In this document: positions 26,104 to 27,315 of the stretch, in pieces | How positions within the stretch are numbered: the first letter of the stretch is position 1 | Layout of the letters: every line of letters begins with the position of its first letter | Source: Hondaea fermentalgiana | Lineage: Eukaryota; Sar; Bigyra; Thraustochytrida; Thraustochytriidae | Reading direction: 5' to 3' | Assembly (NCBI GenBank): GCA_014084085.1 | Contig: NPFB01000159.1 | Coordinates: 1-27,315 of the forward strand | DNA: 27,315 bases | Notes under the pieces: model-generated | What the model saw: the letters and a program-made list of their open reading frames with translations, nothing else | Told to the model about the DNA's origin: nothing | Database searches by the model: none | Program-made: the position numbers and the translations under genes

Positions 26104-27010
26104 TCAAAGCGTTGCAACAACCACAGCCGCGTTGGCAAAGACGCGCTCAGAAGGATCGGGCGAAGACTCACGACTCAATGATCTCAGAGGATTTTCACGC
26201 TCTACAAAGTTGATGTTTGCTCCAAGCGCTTCCAACGCTTTTAAATCGCGCGCCAGATCGTCTGCATGGAAGCTCGTAAAAAGGGCGCGTCGGCCCGATC
26301 CCTTGAGATCCGCAAGGGCTTGTGCCCACCGCTTTGATTCTTTGGGGTGTCCAATGCCACTATTGAAAAAGGCGTAGAGGTCCGGCGAGGGGAGCTCACA
26401 GGTCTCCAACGGCCTCTGCGCGGTTGCAAAGCTGACTTGATTAAGAATGGAAACCTCGCGATCGCGCAAGGCATCGTGCACTGGCGGTCCACTCAGACTC
26501 ACATCTGGGCCAATAAATTGCAGGTTCCACTGTTGCGCTCGAGCGGAGTCTGGCGCGAGCGCAACGAGGTGAGTCCAGTACAGGGCTGGCAGCGACGACT
26601 CGGCGCGCGCACCAACGATGCTAACGCGGATATTGTCATTATTTGATTTTTCAAGGTCACAATGTGCATGGGCATACTTGGCGAGTGTCAAAGGGTACGA
26701 AAGCAATTTTGTAAAGACTGCAACGCCTCCTGACGCGGCGTGCCTTTCGACCCAGCTTTCCAGACCGAGCTCTTGCACGACTGTATCCCAATTTTCGAGA
26801 GGATCCACCTTCGCTTGCTTCGCTTGCTTCGCAGTTGCGGCATCGTCGGAGTTGGCGGAGGAGACGGCCTGTCTCTCTGCCGCCTGCCAAAGCCTTGGCA
26901 CGAGGTGGTCCTCCTCGAGCTCTTTGACAGCGCGTCGGAGCGCGTCGGCAGCGGCTTTACCCTTCGCACGCATCGAATCAAGCTTTGCTCTTTCGTCTTC
27001 TTCTTCTTCT

Positions 27011-27041
<31 letters not shown>

Positions 27042-27315
27042 GCCGCTGTCCTCCTTCTCTCGACCGCTGCTTCTCTCGCGCTCGCTCTCCTCCTGTTGCC
27101 GACTCTGCCGTCTCCGCGGTGCGCTCCCCGGCAAGCCAAGCTCTTTCTTTTGCTCGCGCCGCTTTTCCCTCTCCCTCTCTGGGAAACCGGGCGTCCTCCC
27201 GCTCTTTCGCCTTGGGCGCGAAGCGAAGCGAGAAGGCGACCGGGTACGCGGCGAGCGCCTCGCGCTGCGTAGTGTCGCCGACGGCGGCCAGCTCGGCGCG
27301 CGGGCGCGGGCGCGG
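26104..27315 (-). CDS. MSS51 C-terminal-domain-like protein; 5' end beyond the right edge
   Basis: The frame is open from the right edge to TGA at 26104, 403 visible residues with no upstream stop, so the Met at 26973 is internal rather than the start. The visible N-terminal part is charged (AKEREDARFPEREGEG) and contains a run of 14 Glu encoded by GAA/GAG (26998-27039). The C-terminal half matches the domain found at the end of MSS51 and MYND-zinc-finger relatives: LSYPLTLAKYAHAH, then VSIVGARAESSLP with W.HL at the alpha/beta start, LQFIGPDVS, PDLYAFFNSGIGHP, and RALFTSFHADDL. MSS51 acts in mitochondrial COX1 expression in yeast; related proteins occur widely with unknown roles. The MYND finger, if any, would lie outside the window. 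Family 0.75 likely, function open. Confidence 0.78.
26998..27039 (-). repeat. In-frame (GAA)n trinucleotide repeat encoding poly-Glu
   Basis: Fourteen consecutive Glu codons (GAA with one GAG) in the MSS51-like coding sequence; read in another frame it gives poly-Lys, which is not coding. Confidence 0.85.

Noticed and set aside
26688..27134. Lys-rich minus-strand open frame
   Set aside because: It is the GAA repeat read in a different frame; the Glu frame continues into the MSS51-like domain.
1..27315. tRNA, rRNA or snRNA genes
   Set aside because: I looked for T-loop-like GTTCGA contexts with stems and for U6-like sequence in the spacers and found none convincing. A covariance-model search would be decisive.

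Overview
The window looks like nuclear DNA from a GC-rich, gene-dense, intron-poor unicellular eukaryote. The evidence is as follows. Genes lie on both strands without operon spacing. Two short GT-AG introns (117 and 140 nt) can be read directly. Start codons have A/G at -3. Several proteins carry mitochondrial presequences (EF-Tu, a complex I subunit, an F1-alpha relative), and there is a SET-domain histone methyltransferase and a GRK-type kinase. A stramenopile protist such as a thraustochytrid/labyrinthulomycete would fit. That is an inference from overall character, not from a marker gene.

Layout, left to right: a minus-strand gene cut by the left edge (1-512, unrecognised); a long gene-poor, repeat-rich, CpG-rich stretch (513-4414); an MHYT seven-helix membrane protein (+, 4415-5590); an intergenic region with an ATCAG microsatellite; a 1,676-residue PHD-ePHD-SET protein of the plant ATXR3/SDG2 type (+, 6286-11316); convergently, a degenerate F1-ATPase alpha-like protein lacking the P-loop (-, 11752-13470); divergently from it, a small acidic protein with a possible ASF1-like fold, split by one intron (+, 14051-14713); a complex I NDUFB8-type subunit (-, 15502-15885), divergent from mitochondrial EF-Tu (+, 16520-17794); a CinA-like/nucleotidyltransferase fusion with one intron (+, 18322-19838); a multi-IQ-motif protein (+, about 20412-22640); a GRK-like RGS-kinase with a C-terminal CaaX box (+, 23865-25577); and a MSS51-C-type protein cut by the right edge (-, 26104-27315).

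Three, possibly four, of the eleven genes act in mitochondria (F1-alpha-like, NDUFB8, EF-Tu, perhaps MSS51-like). NDUFB8 and EF-Tu share one 634-bp divergent promoter region. MHYT, IQ and GRK proteins are sensory or signalling components. The strongest candidate for something undescribed is the F1-alpha-like protein. It keeps the architecture, length and import signal of the ATP synthase alpha subunit, but the Walker A Lys and Thr are gone, so it should be a structural or regulatory pseudo-ATPase. The second is the fusion of a PHD finger and an extended PHD finger to an ATXR3-type SET and C-terminal module.
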